Assembly (NCBI GenBank): GCA_029204225.1
Contig: CM055100.1
Span: 25,985,106 to 26,049,105, forward strand
Direction: 5' to 3'
Source: Diphasiastrum complanatum
Taxonomy: Eukaryota > Streptophyta > Lycopodiopsida > Lycopodiales > Lycopodiaceae
DNA length: 64,000 bases
A program made the translations under genes and the position numbers. A model generated the notes under the pieces. The model saw nothing but the letters and a program-made list of their open reading frames with translations. It was not told where the DNA came from and searched no databases. Positions 42,814-55,056 of this stretch are shown one piece after another (the stretch's first letter is position 1; each line of letters starts with the position of its first letter).

Positions 42814-45575
42814 ATGTCGTCGATCAGTAATATTCAGTCTAAGATCACTACGATTTTGGATCCAGAAGGTTCAAACTACTTGATATGGAAATTAAAGACT
42901 TCACTCATACTGAAGGGCGAAGGTCTATGGCGATGGGTAGAACCTATAGAGGAGAAACCAGTAACTACTCCTGGCAAATAGCTTCAAGAATGGAGTTTAA
43001 GAAATGACAAATCTATAGCAATTATTGCGTCTTCAGTGCATGACAATATAATGCTAGATCTTACATCAATTTTGAATGCAAAAGATTTATGGAGAGAATT
43101 GCAAACCAAGAATGAGACCAGATCTCGTAATCAGATCATGTTCTTGGAAGACCAATTAACTTACCTACATTGAGATGGCAAAGACCTGAACACATTTGTA
43201 CGAAAAATAAAAGATCTGTTTATTTCCTTGCAAAATTCTGGCGCAAAAAATGCAATTTCAAAGGAAAAACAGCTTACTTATTTTCTTCGAGCCCTACCCA
43301 AGTCATTCCACACAACTTGAACCTTATTGGCAAAAGATGTGACAATGACACTTCAAAAGGCAATAGACGAAGTCAAAGAGGAAGTAGAAGCTCATGAACA
43401 CTATGACGACAATGGAGATTCCGAAAATGCTCTATTTACTCATAAGAATAAATCTTCTAAGAAGTCTAAGTTTAAGAGAGAGTCATCTAAAAAGAATGAG
43501 TCTAAGACAAATAATCAACAATCTGAAAAACAACAGAAAAATTCTATTGATAAGAAGATTTGCAACAGATGCAAAAGATCACGTCACACAGAAGATAAGT
43601 GCTGGTTAAATTCAAAGATTGAATGCATTCATTATCATAAACGGGGTCATGCAGCAGTAGACTGTTATCAAAATCCCATAAATAAAAAGGAGTAGAATCG
43701 AAGTGAACCTTCAGATTCAAACTATGTCGAAGACAAAGCAGAATGCTCTAGAGCAGCATAAGACAGGACGAGAAGGACGGCAGATGTTAGTGCTGATCTA
43801 TGTTGCTCAACAAATTCAATTCAAGAAGTAGTACTAGATTCGGGAGCCACATCACATTTTGTTTCCTCGAAACAAATTGTATTTGAGTACAAGAAGACGA
43901 ATTATTCGAGATTCACTATACTTGGAGACGGTTCTAAGCACGTGGTTGATGGAACTAGTGTATTATGGCTGAACACGAATCAGGGTGACAATAAACTGGA
44001 GGAAGTTCTCTATGTCCCTACTCTTGACAAAGATCTTCTATCCGTAGCTAAGATAATCGATACATGCATGTCAGTAATCTTCACAAAGAACTCTTGTAAA
44101 CTGTTCAAGGAAGATTCTGATAACCTAGTTGCTAAAGACAGCAAAGAAAGAAATTTGTATCACTTGAACATTCGAACTCGAATCGAACAAGCCAATCAAA
44201 CTCAAGAATCGACAAATATTCTGTGGCACAAGAGGCTATGTCACATGAACATGGAAGCCTTGTACCAAGCCAACAAAAGTCAGAGAATCGAAGGAGTCAA
44301 TCAGCAGTAGAGATATTCGAACTACCTACGAGTCCTGTCTTCAAGACAAGATGACTAGAACACCTTTCAGTAAGGATGTTTATAAAGCAACTAAGATACT
44401 TGAAATTGTGCATTCAGATATCTGTGGACCATTCGGAGTATTGTCGTTGGGTGATGCAAAGTACTTCATTACATTTATTGATCACTTCAGCAAATTTGCT
44501 GTGATATTGTACTAAATTTGAAGCTTTCGAGAAATTCGTTGAGTATACAAATTAGGCTGAGAAGCAAACATGCAATAAGTTGAAGCAAATTTGCACAGAT
44601 CATGGAGGTGAGTACATTTTTAACGAGTTTAAAGCTTATTGTACTGATCGAGGTATTATGCATATGAGAACTGCATCATACACACCTCAGCACAATGGAA
44701 TAGCTGAACAAAGGAATCGTACACTTATGGAAGCTGCAAGGTGTATGATGGCTCATGCGAAGGCACCAAAACAGTTGTGGACAGAAGCAATGGCTACATC
44801 AAATTATCTTCAGAATCGTATTTTGAAATCTCGAATACCGGATAACACCAAATATTGTGGTTTCTTAGACGAACCTCAAACATTCGAGGAAGTTGTTGAT
44901 GGACCAGATAAAGATCGCTAGATTCAAGCAATGGAGGACAAAATGTCATCCGTGTATAAGAACAATGTATGGACACTTGCACCTATACCTGATGGTAGAA
45001 AACCAGTCAAATGCAGATAAGCTAATTTCAGATGTCAAAAGAGACATTTCTGAAATATTTGAGATCGTTGACCTAGGAGAAGCTAAAATCAATCTAAGCT
45101 TGCAGATTCAGAGAGACTTTGAAGGTGGCAAGTTGTATCTTCGCCAACAAAAGTACACTCTGAAGATCATTGAAGACTTCAACATGCTCGAATGCAAAGG
45201 TATGCATACTTTCATGATACCTAGAACAATACTGAACAAGGCAAATTGTCCACAAACTGTCGAGGAAGAGGAACGAATGGCCAACACACCCTATCACAGG
45301 CTGATTGGATCATTGTTATATCTAGCAAACAACACCAGACCTGATATAGCATTTGCAGTATACAGGCTGAGCCAATATAATCAGAACCCAAGATTGTTGC
45401 ATTGGAAGATGGCGAAAAGAGTACTACAATATCTCTAGGAAACGCAAGATTATGGACTGTGTTATTTGAAGGAAGCTGGATTTCACATCCATGAAGGATG
45501 ATAGCAAAAGTATTTCAGGAGGTTGTACTCTAGTATCTGGCGCACATGCATTTATTTTGGGTACTTGTGTATGAA
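42814..45575 (+). pseudogene. Copia gag-pol of the 41941-45575 element, RT core deleted
   Basis: Gag starts MSSISNIQSKITTIL with YLIWKLKTSLILKGEGLW. It has stops at 42979 and near 43174, and two knuckles: an intact CNRCKRSRHTEDKC and CIHYHKRGHAAVDC with a Tyr for the second Cys. Protease VVLDSGATSHF is intact. Integrase has ILWHKRLCHMN, HSDICG, TDHGGEYI and YTPQHNGIAEQRNRT. Near 45015 the frame passes from RT N-terminal GRKPVKC straight to the region after the catalytic box (KLISDVKRDISEIF), so the LKQAPR and YVDD regions are gone. RT thumb/RNase H pieces (RLIGSLLYLANNTRPDIAFA) end near 45570. Confidence 0.85.
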
Positions 45576-46993
45576 TGTGATTGTTGATTCTTCCTATTCT
45601 ACTTGCATGGCGACAACACACCTTCGAAAAGAATATGTCGACCATCAAGGCTTATGTGACCAGTCTGAGACAGTTGCGGGTTAATCCACATTTTGTCACG
45701 ATGACGCAAATGGATAGAATCTGGAACCCCTTTGGACTAGATAATAGTCAGCACCTTAACTAGCCAAAGATCTACTCCGAGCATGGATGGGGTATGTACG
45801 TAGACGTCAAAAGGGCTCTAGTCTAGTTTTCAAACAGATATATCGCATGCCCTGACCAATAGTCCGCACGATAGTCGAATTCGCCCAGGACTTAGAATTT
45901 TTGTTGCGGGTCATCACTCGATGGAACAACTTTTTGCCACTACCATTTTTTGATCCTAATACGGCCTTGGCGTCAACCAAAATAGAAGACCAACATCCAG
46001 TGTCCTGAGTGTATTATAGAACGGCGATGTTAGGCCATCCATGGCACCACAAATTTCAGACCTGGATAGCCCAATTTTGGATCGAGGGATCCATAAGGTC
46101 TTTTTTTCAACCAAAGATTAGCATAGCTTGGCGTGCATCGAGTATATGGACGACATCATCGGACTCCTCATAAAGCATCGTCGTGAAACCCGAAGCCTGT
46201 ACTAAACACCATAGTGCCGAGGGGCCAGCACCACTTCAGGTCAGAGGCCCTGTTGTGGGTATTTCATGCACATAAATAAAAAGAGACGGAAGTAGAAAAT
46301 AAGTTGCGAGGGCCATGGAATCCTACAACCGTAAGCCCATAGCCCAATGAGCACTTGTAAAATAACGTATTTTAAATAAACTAGACTTTGGGCCATGTAA
46401 TTAAAATAATGTTAAAAAGGCCAAAGTTTAAGTTAAGTAAGTTTGCTAAGTTTTGTTAAGTAGTCGAAAGTCAAAATGGTGGTAGGTGGGGTGCACATGT
46501 TTCTTTTGAAGGGCTAGGATTTCAATCCTACCTTCTTGAAGTAGCCAATAGAAACCAAGGGGCAAGGGCCTCTCCAAAGATAAAAAGGCACCTCTTGTAC
46601 TTCATTTTACATGCAAAATAGAGAGGAGAAAACTCTACCATTTTGGAGATCCAAGCATCCTCATGTGCTCCATTTGTAGTCACTAGTTTCATGGATTTGA
46701 AGAACTAGGAAAGTGAGAAATGTCAAAATTTGTGTTAAAATTTGAAATGACAAATGGAAATGGAATTGGAATGGGAACTTTATGTAAATATTAGCTTGAA
46801 GTAGTCAATTGACAAATCTCATATAGCCGAACTATCGGGGACTCTCCCGAATTATTGAACTTTCCAGTTCCCAAGTCGACTATTCATATTGAAGGTCCAA
46901 GACCTTTCAACTGAGGCGAATAGGAGGTAATGTATTGTTGCTCAATGTCATTGTTAAGGCAATACTCCTTGAATTCGGTAGAGATGTATTCTC
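45576..46993. other. Unresolved repeat-like sequence
   Basis: No conserved domain recognised. 46270-46960 has promoter-like AT-rich sequence with AGATAAAAAGGCACC (near 46577) and could be an LTR of an element not otherwise present, but no partner copy is visible. Confidence 0.3.
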
Positions 46994-47673
46994 TATGAAT
47001 ATTTTGTTAATCACTAAGATCCAAAATCATCCCTTGATCTTTGGTTTAGAAAGACAACACAATTTACACCATTGGCAATGTAGAAAATTAACATCTACTT
47101 AACAAAAGAGATGCAAACTCAATAAAATATTGATCACACATCAAACTTATGATAAAATGAAGTTGTTGTCCATATGAAAACAATAAGCTATTGTATTTCA
47201 CACTTGTGGATCCGCATATGAACAAATATGAACATTCTACACACAAGATTGCAAGATATCACAAATATCGTGCACCAATGGATAGATGAACCCAAGAGAA
47301 CTCATGTATAAGCATGAAATGAGATAATAAGAGAGAAGAATCTACTCGCCCATGAGTATACATCTATTTATAACAATTCCATGCCTCATTAACGATCTTG
47401 GTTTCCCTCGATATCAAAAATCCTACAGTTAATGTGGACTGGATTCAATGTGGACAATTAATGTGCACTAGATTCAATGTCTCCAACATTCAAATTTGAG
47501 TCTACCAAACTTGACCTCCTACAGTTTCCCTCACTTTTGGAAAGTGGTAATTCAAAAAAAATTGAACTAAACAAACTTTGAAATGACTATCTCAAGTCTA
47601 AAATGCAAATTGGCCTCAATTGCCAAATAAACAGATATGACCAAAATCTTGAACTAGTTGATTATTTCTCACA
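46994..47673 (-). repeat. 3' LTR of the 46994-52283 element
   Basis: On the minus strand it begins TGTGAGAAATAATC after GAAGAGGGAG. Its other end matches 52215-52283 and 63694-63852. It contains TTTCACACTTGTGGA (near 47197), a variant of the LTR palindrome. Confidence 0.75.
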
Positions 47674-47965
47674 CTCCCTCTTCAACTAGTTTTAGATAGA
47701 CTTTGAGAATACTCCAAGTGAAGTCTTTTTCTTCATAAACAAGTCTTTTCCCAATGCTTTGGTGAAGATATCAGGTATACATTCCCTTGAAGAAACATGT
47801 TGAAGCTCCACCTCTTTTGTCATGACTTACTCTCTCACAAAGTGATATGCCACCTCAATATATTTGCTCCTAGCATGAAAGACAGGGCTGATTGGTTGTC
47901 ACAAAACATGATTGAGCTCTCTGAAAAATCCAAGAAGTGAAGATCCTTGATCATCCTCTTGATCC

Positions 47966-48961
47966 CTACCATCTCTTTATAAGGGCTTTATACTTGGCCT
48001 CACTAGATGACAATGAGATAGTGGCTTGTTTCTTCGGCATCCATGATATAGCTCCATCACCTATGAAAATGTAATGGGAAATCATGGATATCCTATCCAT
48101 TTGATTTCCAACAAAGTCCAAATTTGAAAATTCAAACAAGTTAGGTGATGATCCCTCATACAATATGCCAAAATCTCGAGTTTCCATGATGTATCTCAAA
48201 ATTCTTTTCCCTAGCTTCCAATGTTGTTCACTAGGATCTTGCATAAATTGGCTTGATATACCAACACAATAGCTTAGATCTGGTCTTGTGATGGCTAGAT
48301 ATATAAGTGAACCAACTATCTTTCTATAGAGAGTAATGTCCTTGACGGATCTTTCATTACCTCTAGTTAGCTTTACATTTGACTCCATAGGTGTTTCACA
48401 AGACTTTGCATCTACCATGTCCTTGAAGATCCACCAAACTGGCAAATTTCTTTGAATAGCAAGACTTCGTACAGTCTTAGCATGAGCATCTAACAAACCA
48501 TTAAGAATAACTTGAACAAGCTCTCCATCCTTAATGCTCTCATCAATGCAAGCTAACTCATCATTTATAGCCTTCACTCTCAAAAAAAAAGTCTTAAAAA
48601 TCTCTTCTTTATTTTGAAAACTTTGAAAAACTTGTCTTCTTAGAGTCAACACTCTAGATGTAGACTTGGATTCATAAAGCTTTTTCAAGGCTTCCCAAGC
48701 CTCATAATTTGATGTACTCTTACCAACCTCTTTAAGAAGTTCATTGGTAACATTCATCTTTATCATGTGTAATGATCTTTTAGCTCTCTCGTCATACCTC
48801 ACTTAATCTTGTTGTGTCATGGGCCTTTCCTCCACACCTAGAACGATATCCAACAAGTCATTCATCTCAAGAAGTGATTCCATCCTCAACTTCCACAATG
48901 AATAGTTTTTTGAGGTAAGCCTATCATTGCCTTCCAACATGAATCCACTAGATGTAGCCAT
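47966..48961 (-). pseudogene. Copia gag fused in frame to RT end/RNase H by deletion
   Basis: Gag starts at 48961 (MATSSGFMLEGNDRL) and has one in-frame TAA at 48803-48805. The frame then runs 278 codons. Gag continues to SLAIQRNLP, shifts to WWIFKD, and at about 48420 passes directly into the RT C-terminal region (SCETPMESNVKLTRG), ITRPDLSYCVGISSQFM and the RNase H segment (SNLDFVGNQMDR, SLSSSEAKYKAL). Zinc knuckle, protease, integrase and RT core are missing. A 1-nt loss just before the breakpoint happens to keep the fusion open. Confidence 0.85.
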
Positions 48962-49528
48962 GATGCAATGAGGTCAGATTGTTCCAATGCACAAAGCACT
49001 ATTTTAAATAACAAAAAATGTTTCCAAAAAGAAATCACAAAGACTTGAAACCTCTTAATTCTCTTCTAGCACTATAACTACCAAATCAACACATCGAATG
49101 AAGAAATCTTGATCAACATATGATCCACCTACAGTCTAATGAATTTGCCACTTCCTAAGATTGAAACACACTCTATAGAAGTCTAGAAACCTCATAAAAT
49201 AGAGATTCAATCAAAAATAGAATTTTGACAAAATCACAAAAAACTGAATATTTTAAATTCTACATGCAATTGCCTAAAACTTGATATAGAATCTTGTAGC
49301 CTCCAATGAAGCTTTCCTAATGCATCAAAAATCTGCCAAATCTAGTAAGCCACTTTTGAAATTGGAATTCTTCAAGTTCATCAACCTAAATTGAGTTTTG
49401 GCCTACAAAAGGTCAATTCTACATATGCAAAATTCTTGATTCTTGAGTAGAAAAATCAATCTAGCACACTCTAGAATTGGTAACTCCTTTAAATCTTTGA
49501 TAAATGTTTCTGATCCTTTCATAACCTG

Positions 49529-50254
49529 TGTCGTACTATACTAACAAGGTTAATATAGATTTTGTAGCAAATAGTGTCGTTACCACAGAGGACAGCGTTT
49601 GAAAGCTATGTATTTGGTACAATTTATGACAAGTGGTGTCGAGTGTTATTCTGGTTGTCAACGGACATTAAAAAGTAACCAATATTACTTATATTTGGGT
49701 GTGTGTTGATAATTTTCAGAACAACAATCTGGCCTCTATCAAATCGAATGAAACGCGTTCTACAGATGAGATGTTATCAGAGTAGTACAACAATACTACA
49801 CTCTGGCTGATTAAGGTGTCAACAGACAGTCAAAAAATGTTTGATGTATTTGCGATTGTATAGACAATTAATTAATCGCATTCGCAAACTGTCTATTTCT
49901 AGACAAAAGTCCTCAACAACTAAAGTTCAAATTAATGGTTAAAGAACACGAATGGTTTTAGAGCACGTTAGAAACTTATGTCAGTGACAATCAAGAAAAC
50001 AGATCAAAGACTCAATTCTTTAGATAGGGACTGTCATCTCATATGTATACATACAGATTTATTCAATGATTGTGCTAGACTGTACCAAAGATAGTCGTTA
50101 TTTGAGTGTCGAAAAGAAAGTATTTGCGACAGATGAATAAGATAGTTTTAAGACAGTTCTTTAGAGCATGCTTTACGGATACATAGTAAACGACTGTAAT
50201 GCACTAGAGAGTTTGTCTAATCAGAGAGTAATTCATGTAATGCGTTAGATATTG
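49529..50254 (-). repeat. 3' LTR of the gag-only Gypsy-type element
   Basis: Near-identical to 50929-51653. Shared landmarks include GAACACGAATGGTTTTAGAG and CATATGTATACATACAGA-like blocks. Confidence 0.85.
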
Positions 50255-50850
50255 ATGTCCCCTTTTCTGCAATACTGATCAATCTTTGGTGGTAAACCAG
50301 CCAAAAACCATTCGATGTGCATATCAACGGAATATACACCGGTTAGTTTTCCTATGAGATTTTTAACCTTTCGTGTATATTTGCAAACGGATTCTTTACT
50401 CTTCTTCTGAACATTGTCCAGACGTCCGAGAATTTTTGATTTGTAACCGATTTCTCTGAACTGGTTCAGAAACGCATCTTTCAGCAGGTACTAGGTTCTT
50501 ACACGGCCTGGTTCAACTTGACTGTACCAGATGCGCGCCTGCTTTCTTAGCAGACCAAGAAAGATTCATAGTTTGTCAATGTCAGTACCTTCGTTATTCG
50601 CGTTAGCGATTGACTTGAATTGTGAGACATAGCTATTTGCATCGTCGGAAGAAGTCCCCTTAAAATAATCATATTTAATTTTTGATATAGAAGTGAAACG
50701 TGCAGCAGGACCCTCTATACTGAAGCTAATTAGGAGTTCAAGTAACTGGGCAGTGATTTCTTCGACTAGTACTCTCACTTTGTCTTCATAAAAATTCTTT
50801 TCTAAGCTTACGATATCGTTCTAATCTGGATTCTCTATCTGGCATACACT
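50255..50850 (-). pseudogene. Gypsy-type gag (Retrotrans_gag-like) fragment
   Basis: The minus strand reads SISKIKYDYFKGTSSDDANS, then YVSQFKSIANANNEGTDIDK. After a stop come IFLGLLRKQARIWYSQVEPG, a second stop, LLKDAFLNQFREIGYKSKIL and a Lys-rich tail that ends at the 3' LTR. The pattern F-x-G, D-A, W-Y, F-x-x-x-F matches the capsid-region gag of Gypsy elements. No zinc knuckle or protease is present. Confidence 0.7.
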
Positions 50851-50896
50851 AGAGATGGAGATGGATTTGTCAGATTGCTTATAACTTTCCTAAACT

Positions 50897-50915
50897 ATCC
50901 CCGGCAATGGCGCCA
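50897..50915 (-). promoter_or_regulatory. tRNA-Asp-type primer binding site
   Basis: The minus strand TGGCGCCATTGCCGGGGAT matches the plant Gypsy primer site TGGCGCCGTTGCCGGGGA with one change. It lies about 13 nt after the LTR end GACA. Confidence 0.8.
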
Positions 50916-50928
50916 AAAATTAGTATAT

Positions 50929-51653
50929 GTCATACTATGCCAACAAGGTTAATATAGATTTTGTAGCAAATAGTTTCGTTCCCACAGAGGACAACGTTAG
51001 AAAGTTATGTATTTGGTACAATTTATGACAAGTGGTGTCGAGTGTTATTCTGGTTGTCGACGGACATTAAAAAGTAACCAGTATTACTTATATTTGGGTG
51101 TGTGTTGATAATTTTCAGAACAACAATCTGGCCTCTATCAAATCAGATGAAACGTGTTCTACATATGAGATGTTATCAGAGTAGTACAACAGTACTACAC
51201 TCTGGCTGACTAAGGTGTCAATAGAGAGTCGAGAAATGTTCAATGTATTTGAGATTGTATAGACAATTAATTAATCGCATTCGCAAACTGTTCGTTTCTA
51301 GACAAAAGTCCTCAACAACTAAAGTCCAAATTAATGGTTAAAGAACACGAATGGTTTTAGAGCACGTTAGAAACTTATGTCAGTGACAATCAGGAAAACA
51401 GATCAAAGACTCAATTCTTCAGACATGGACTGTCATCTAATATGTATACATACAGATTTATTCAATGATCATGCTAGATTGTACCAAAGATAGTCGTTAT
51501 TCGAGTGCCGAAAAAAAAGTATTTGCGACAGACGAATAAGATAGTTTTAAGACAGTTCTTTAGAGCATTCTTTACGGATACACAACAAACGATTGTAATG
51601 CACTAGAGAGTCTGTCTGATCAAAGAGTAATTCATGTAATGTGTTAGAGATTG
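50929..51653 (-). repeat. 5' LTR of the gag-only Gypsy-type element
   Basis: Direct repeat partner of 49529-50254. On the minus strand it ends TATGACA before the primer site. Confidence 0.85.
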
Positions 51654-52202
51654 TTAGCAGACTCAAGATCACTCACACTCAGCGATGCGGAGAACAGAGA
51701 TAAGAGAGAATTACTCATAGGACTCTATTCACTTCTTCAATCTCTTACATATGCATAAACTCATCTCTCTCGATGCTCGAGACTGAAGTGTGAGATCAAT
51801 ATATGTGCTACGGGACGAACAAACACACCTCTTAAACAATAGGTGCGTCGCTCCCGCGAAAGGGTCTAGTTAACAATTAGACTGAAAATATGTTCGAATA
51901 TACCATGAAAGATATATTTAACTAAGAGTTAAAGTTACTCTAGTTTAACATGTCTTTTCGTATCTAGCCATTTCGTGTGGACGACCTAGTAAAGGTTATC
52001 CAAGGCAATGTCTTTCCTATTAAAGGTTTTGCCCTTAATTACAAGGCAAGTACTTAGGAGATATATTCCCAAAAAATGACTTTAGGCCTCTTCATGATTT
52101 ATACTTAACCAGCTCATATCTTCATTTTCGAGTATATCATGCCATATTTATTTTAATATTCAATTTTTAACAATAAGGTGGCATCACAACCTGGAACACA
52201 AA

Positions 52203-52214
52203 GCTCTGATACCA
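52203..52214 (-). promoter_or_regulatory. Primer binding site, tRNA-iMet type (minus)
   Basis: The minus strand TGGTATCAGAGC directly follows the LTR end TCTTCACA at 52215. Confidence 0.85.
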
Positions 52215-52283
52215 TGTGAAGATTTTGTTAATCACTAAGATGTCAAATCATCCCTTGATCTTTGGTTTAGAAAGACAAGACAA

Positions 52284-54097
52284 TTTACAAGTAGGCCAAT
52301 TTCACACTTCATAAGGTGGATTGTGGCAACTTTAAATGCATTAGAAAGGTCTTCTTGCATTCTTCAAGAATTTATATCAATTTTCTAGCTTTTGCACGTA
52401 GAAAGTGAATGATTCAATTTTTTGTACTTTTGTAGAAACTCTATTTTTGATTATATCTCTTGTGTTTGAAGTTGCTAAACTTTTCAGGAGTGTATTTCCA
52501 ATCTTAAAAAGTACAAAAGTTCATAAGATTGTACGTTGGATCAAGTATCTTTCATTATATGTGTTGGATTTGCTAGGTTTGGTGCAAGAAAGAGATTTGA
52601 GAGGTTCCATATCTTTGTGATTTATTCTTGAATTCATTTGTTGATATTCAAGAGAGTTCTTTGTGCATTGGAAGAGGTCGAAAGAGAAGATCAAGTTAGT
52701 GCAACATGGCTACAAATGGAGGCTTCATGTTGGAAAGCAAGGATAGGCTTACCTCAAGCAACTATTCTAACTTGAAGGTGAGAATGGAGTCTCTCCTTGA
52801 GATGAATGAGTTGATGGATATTGTTGTAGGTGTGGAGGAAAGATCTTTGGCACCTCAAGAACAATCAAGGTATGATAGGAGGGCAAAGAAAACTCTTCAT
52901 GTGATCAAGTTGAATGCTACAAATGAACTTCTCAAGGAAGCTGGTAAGTGTACTTCATCAAGTGAGGCTTGGGAAGCTTTGAAGAAGCTTTATGATTCCA
53001 AGTCTAGATCAAGGGTACTAACCCTTAGCGAAAAAATCTTTCAATGTTTGCAAAAGAAGGATGAAATGCTCATGCTTTTGTTTTGAGGGTTAAGGCATTC
53101 AATGATGAGTTAGCATGTACTGATGAAAGCATTAAGGAAGTAGGACTTGTTCAAGTTGTTCTTAATGGCTTGTTGGATGATCATGCTAATCTTGTTCAAA
53201 GTTTTGCTATTCAAAAGACTTTGCCAAGTATGATGAATTTGCAAGAGATCTTGGCAAATGAGGAGTTTAGGCGTCTATCAAGAAGAGGATCTACTTCCAT
53301 TTCTCAAGTTGGTATTTTCTCAAAAGGCAAGTTCAAGGGCAAAGGCAAAGGCAAGTGGTCTAAAGGTCAAAATCAAGGTGAGGCTTCTTTTTGTTGGCAA
53401 GAAGAAAGATAGATCTAAGCTAAACAAAATTCTATTGTGGAGTCAAAGGACATTTTGCTAGTGAGTGCTTCAAGACAAAGAGTATTTTTCATCCTTGTTG
53501 GCATATGAAGGTGACAAGAGGGATATCTACACGACCAATGATGGTGAGTGTGCAATCAAAGGTATTGGCACAATCCCTATTTCTCTATCTACAAATATGA
53601 ATGTTTATTTGAAGGATGTTTTGTTCATTCCATCCATTACTAAGACTCTTCTTATTCCTAGTAGTCAAATGCTAAACAAGGGTCTTAAGGTGGAGTCTGA
53701 TGGTGATGCATGCTTGATCAAAAGGAAGGATATCAATGTGATTGCAAAAGGAAAGAGGCAAGGTAAATTGTTCAAACTTGATGCTTGTGTTGTTGCCTTA
53801 ACTAGCACGAATCATGTTTGTGAACAATGTGCTTTATCAAAGTCACATAGGTCACTTTATAAAATATCTACATCTAGATCTACTAAGCCTTTTCAAGTTG
53901 TGCATTCGGATGTTCATGGTCTTACTACAATTAGCAATGGTGGTGCTAAAATGTATGTAACTTTATTGATGATTTTAGTAGATTTTGTTGGGTATATCTG
54001 CTAAAGATCATGGATGAAGTATATGATGTCTTTGTCAAGTTCAAGATTGCAAGGGAGGTCCAGATCTCTACCAAGATCAAGTGCTTGAGGAGTGACA
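52284..54097 (+). pseudogene. Plus-strand Copia sister element: leader, gag, partial integrase
   Basis: The leader (52284-52705) is visibly homologous to the leader of the minus-strand element at 48962-49528. Gag begins at 52706 (MATNGGFMLESKDRL), shifts frame at 53083 and continues to a Lys/Gly-rich tail. The knuckle region reads KFYCGVKGHFASEC, so the first Cys ligand is lost. The protease DSG region is deleted. Gag-pre-integrase (IKGIGTIPISLSTNMNVYLK) and integrase start (CEQCALSKSHRS, VVHSDVHGLT) follow. It stops in KCLRSDN at about 54097, in the second catalytic Asp box. Confidence 0.85.
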
Positions 54098-54108
54098 ATT
54101 TTTACAAA

Positions 54109-55040
54109 TGAAGTTAGGAAGTCCTCCTAATCCAAAGGTAGTGCCTCCAAAGGTCCTCCAAGTAACTTGCAAGCTCCAAGATCTCCCCAACTCCAAGCTA
54201 GGATGCCTCCACCTACAAGTAACGATCTTCAAGCCTCCATGGACCTCTCTTCCACCTATGTCCCTAATCTTAATCACAAAGGTAGATAACAAGTGGCCTC
54301 AAGTATTCACCACCCAACCATAGCTAGCTAGCACATGCAATCCTGCAACTTGGCTAATCTAGCACCTCCTTGCTAACCAGTAAGTAATCACAAACATACC
54401 ATCACAAACCATAGCATACTCAAGATCCAAACCCTACTTATGTCCCATACTATAAGCAAGATCCAAGCCTAGAGCATACTACACACAAGAAAACACTCTA
54501 TACACTAGTAGCCACACTAGAGCATACACATAACAAACAAAAGAGATCTCTCCTCCTATGGGAGTTAAAGAACCTTCATAGGCTTATGGAAGGTCAAAAG
54601 ACTTCTTCCATAACCTACGACTCTTTGAATGCCTTTCTTGTGGGAGTTGGGAACTCAATGGACACCTTGGAAGGGCACCCTCCTACTGGGTCCCATTGCC
54701 CAAGTTGTGCTTGTATACTTTGGTCCAAGACCAATAAAGTGATGTGGTTCAAGGCCAAGGTTTAGAAAAATAGCCGAAACACCCATGGTAATGACTTTCT
54801 AACACCTCACTAGGTTCCATACCTCCAACCAAGGCATAGACACCTATCTGCCCTTAATCCAAGGTAACTTGATTCCATACCTCCGACCAAGGTATAGTCA
54901 CTTGTCTGCCCTTATCCAAAGGCACCTACCCTTCATCTTAAGGGTATCTCTTATCCAAGGGTAACTTGCCATTTAGCCCTCAATACTAAATAGACATATA
55001 GGGGTCACTGAAGTACTGCTAGTTACATAGGTATGTAACA
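54109..55040 (-). repeat. Candidate 3' LTR of a chromodomain Gypsy element
   Basis: On the minus strand it starts TGTTACATACCTATG directly after a polypurine tract (TTTAGGGGGAAGGAA, 55041-55056). The other end is set provisionally at the first TG after the truncated Copia integrase. There is no second copy in the window. Confidence 0.5.
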
Positions 55041-55056
55041 TTCCTTCCCCCTAAAC

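Larger units (their letters stand above)
41941..45575 (+). mobile_element. Plus-strand Copia element, decayed, 3' truncated
   Basis: An LTR-like region with a TATA box (AATATAAATACATG near 42288) is followed by an array of primer sites, gag with zinc knuckles, protease, integrase and partial RT/RNase H. No 3' LTR copy is found, so the right end is missing. Residue usage (VVLDSGATSHFV) marks it as a different Copia lineage from the others here. Confidence 0.7.
49529..51653 (-). mobile_element. Short gag-only Gypsy-type LTR element nested in the leader
   Basis: Direct repeats 49529-50254 and 50929-51653 (about 725 bp each, highly similar) flank only ~675 bp. That internal part has a tRNA-Asp-type primer site next to the right (5') LTR and a Gypsy-type gag fragment. 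There is no pol. LTR outer ends are hard to fix because the left boundary lacks a clear TG/CA. Confidence 0.85.
46994..52283 (-). mobile_element. Minus-strand Copia relic with internal deletion and nested gag-only element
   Basis: 3' LTR 46994-47673, polypurine tract 47674-47683, a fused gag-RNase H ORF, leader (48962-49528 and 51654-52202), primer site 52203-52214 and 69 bp of 5' LTR (52215-52283). The leader is split by the Gypsy-type element at 49529-51653. The 5' LTR stops where a sister element in the opposite orientation begins. Confidence 0.8.

Noticed and set aside
46270-46960. Solo LTR
   Set aside because: Promoter-like words only; no partner copy, TSD or primer site that I can find.
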